Source of the DNA: Pseudomonas fluorescens
Lineage (GTDB): Bacteria; Pseudomonadota; Gammaproteobacteria; Pseudomonadales; Pseudomonadaceae
NCBI RefSeq assembly: GCF_001902145.1
Contig: NZ_MRST01000024.1
Location: forward strand, 124,001-188,000
Reading direction: 5' to 3'
DNA length: 64,000 nt
Below the pieces are notes generated by a model. It ran no database searches, was not told where the DNA came from, and saw only the letters and a list, made by a program, of their open reading frames with translations. The stretch's first letter is position 1. Every line of letters begins with the position of its first letter. This document shows, in pieces, positions 63,529-64,000 of this stretch. A program made the position numbers and the translations under genes.

Positions 63529-64000
63529 ACACTGCGGTCCTCGGACGGTTGCAGACTGACGCCCGGCGAACCGGCACGCAATTTCAAGGTTAACAGCGCG
63601 CCGCCCTCCTTGTGGTTGGCGAACAACAGTTCGCCACCGAAGGCGCGCATCAGGGTGTCGCAGATCGCCAGGCCCAGGCCCAGGCCCTGGGTGCGCGTCT
63701 TGGTGGTGTAGAACGGCTCGCTGGCGCGGCCCAGAGCTTCCATGCAAAAGCCCGGGCCGTTGTCGCGAATATACAAGTTGACGCCATGGGGCGTGGTTTC
63801 GGCACTCAGCCAGAGTTTGCGCGGCGGGCCTTTTTCGGTGAGGGCATCCAGGGCATTGGCCAGCAAGTTACCCAGCACCTGGCGCAGGCGGGTTTCACCG
63901 GCCTGCACCCACAAGGTCGCCTCCGGCAGGTCGCGGATCAATTCCACTTCCATCGAACGCCGCCGCTTGGCCAACAACGCCAGGGCGTCATCCAGTGCCG
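63525..64000 (-). CDS. dctB: C4-dicarboxylate sensor histidine kinase DctB, C-terminal part
   Basis: Partial gene: the reading frame is open to the right edge and encodes the C-terminal part of a histidine kinase. Visible are the N-box LRQVLGNLLANALDAL, the G1 box IRDNGPGF, the F-box FYTTKTRTQGLGLGLAI and the strand FANHKEGGALLTLKL, which together make a complete ATP-binding domain. Its overlap with dctD identifies it as dctB. The sensor domains and the phospho-acceptor His lie outside the window. Confidence 0.9.
   Translation of the reverse strand, partial: ALDDALALLAKRRRSMEVELIRDLPEATLWVQAGETRLRQVLGNLLANALDALTEKGPPRKLWLSAETTPHGVNLYIRDNGPGFCMEALGRASEPFYTTKTRTQGLGLGLAICDTLMRAFGGELLFANHKEGGALLTLKLRAGSPGVSLQPSEDRSV

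Overview
This window is chromosomal DNA from a Pseudomonas of the fluorescens group. The evidence is the GC-rich coding, the syntenic run gshA, tex, ompR-envZ, rimK-rimB-rimA, hslR, hslO, pckA, then fdhD, lysM, yrfG, nudE, cysQ and dctD-dctB (the PA5165-PA5203 neighbourhood of P. aeruginosa as I remember it), and many intergenic REP/REPIN repeats of the P. fluorescens kind. No prophage, insertion sequence, CRISPR array, rRNA or tRNA was seen.

Layout. 0-4 kb: an orphan methionine-type binding protein (metQ) and a polar amino-acid ABC transporter. 4-11 kb: an AAA ATPase of unknown role on the minus strand, then a tri-type RND efflux operon with two adaptor lipoproteins. 11-15 kb: a secreted glycosidase-like protein, a methyltransferase and an unknown membrane protein. 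15-36 kb: a dense sulfur region holding metQNI, an LLM monooxygenase, two tandem sfnB genes, tcyJLN for cystine, dcyD, epsC, tauABCD and gshA, interrupted by betT and an aldo-keto reductase. 36-49 kb: housekeeping and envelope genes (thioesterase, tex, ompR-envZ, rimABK, hslR, PAP2 phosphatase, hslO, pckA, DMT transporter). 49-54 kb: a small accessory block of lower GC with an unknown gene plus a membrane-anchored DUF1493 gene, a class I Fic toxin-antitoxin pair and a RecQ-like helicase. 54-64 kb: glycine-zipper protein, a probable small RNA, a formate-dehydrogenase-like oxidoreductase with fdhD, lysM, yrfG, nudE-cysQ, a thioesterase and dctD-dctB (dctB runs off the right edge).

The genes of the 15-36 kb region form one physiological theme: oxidise organosulfur compounds (SfnB/LLM, TauD), import sulfur amino acids and taurine (MetQNI, TcyJLN, TauABC), interconvert serine, cysteine and sulfide (EpsC, DcyD), and store thiol as glutathione (GshA). 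Upstream of the sfnB, tcyJ and tauA operons there is a related element (ATTCSNAAAAG, in gene orientation) that could be the site of a CysB-type LysR activator.

Most of the window is conserved backbone. The observations most worth following are small: two probable leader peptides coupled to sfnB and betT, the shared sulfur-operon motif, a membrane-tethered acyl-carrier-like DUF1493 domain that lacks the attachment serine, its unknown upstream partner, nested and chimeric REPINs, and REP elements that supply the stop codons of three genes.
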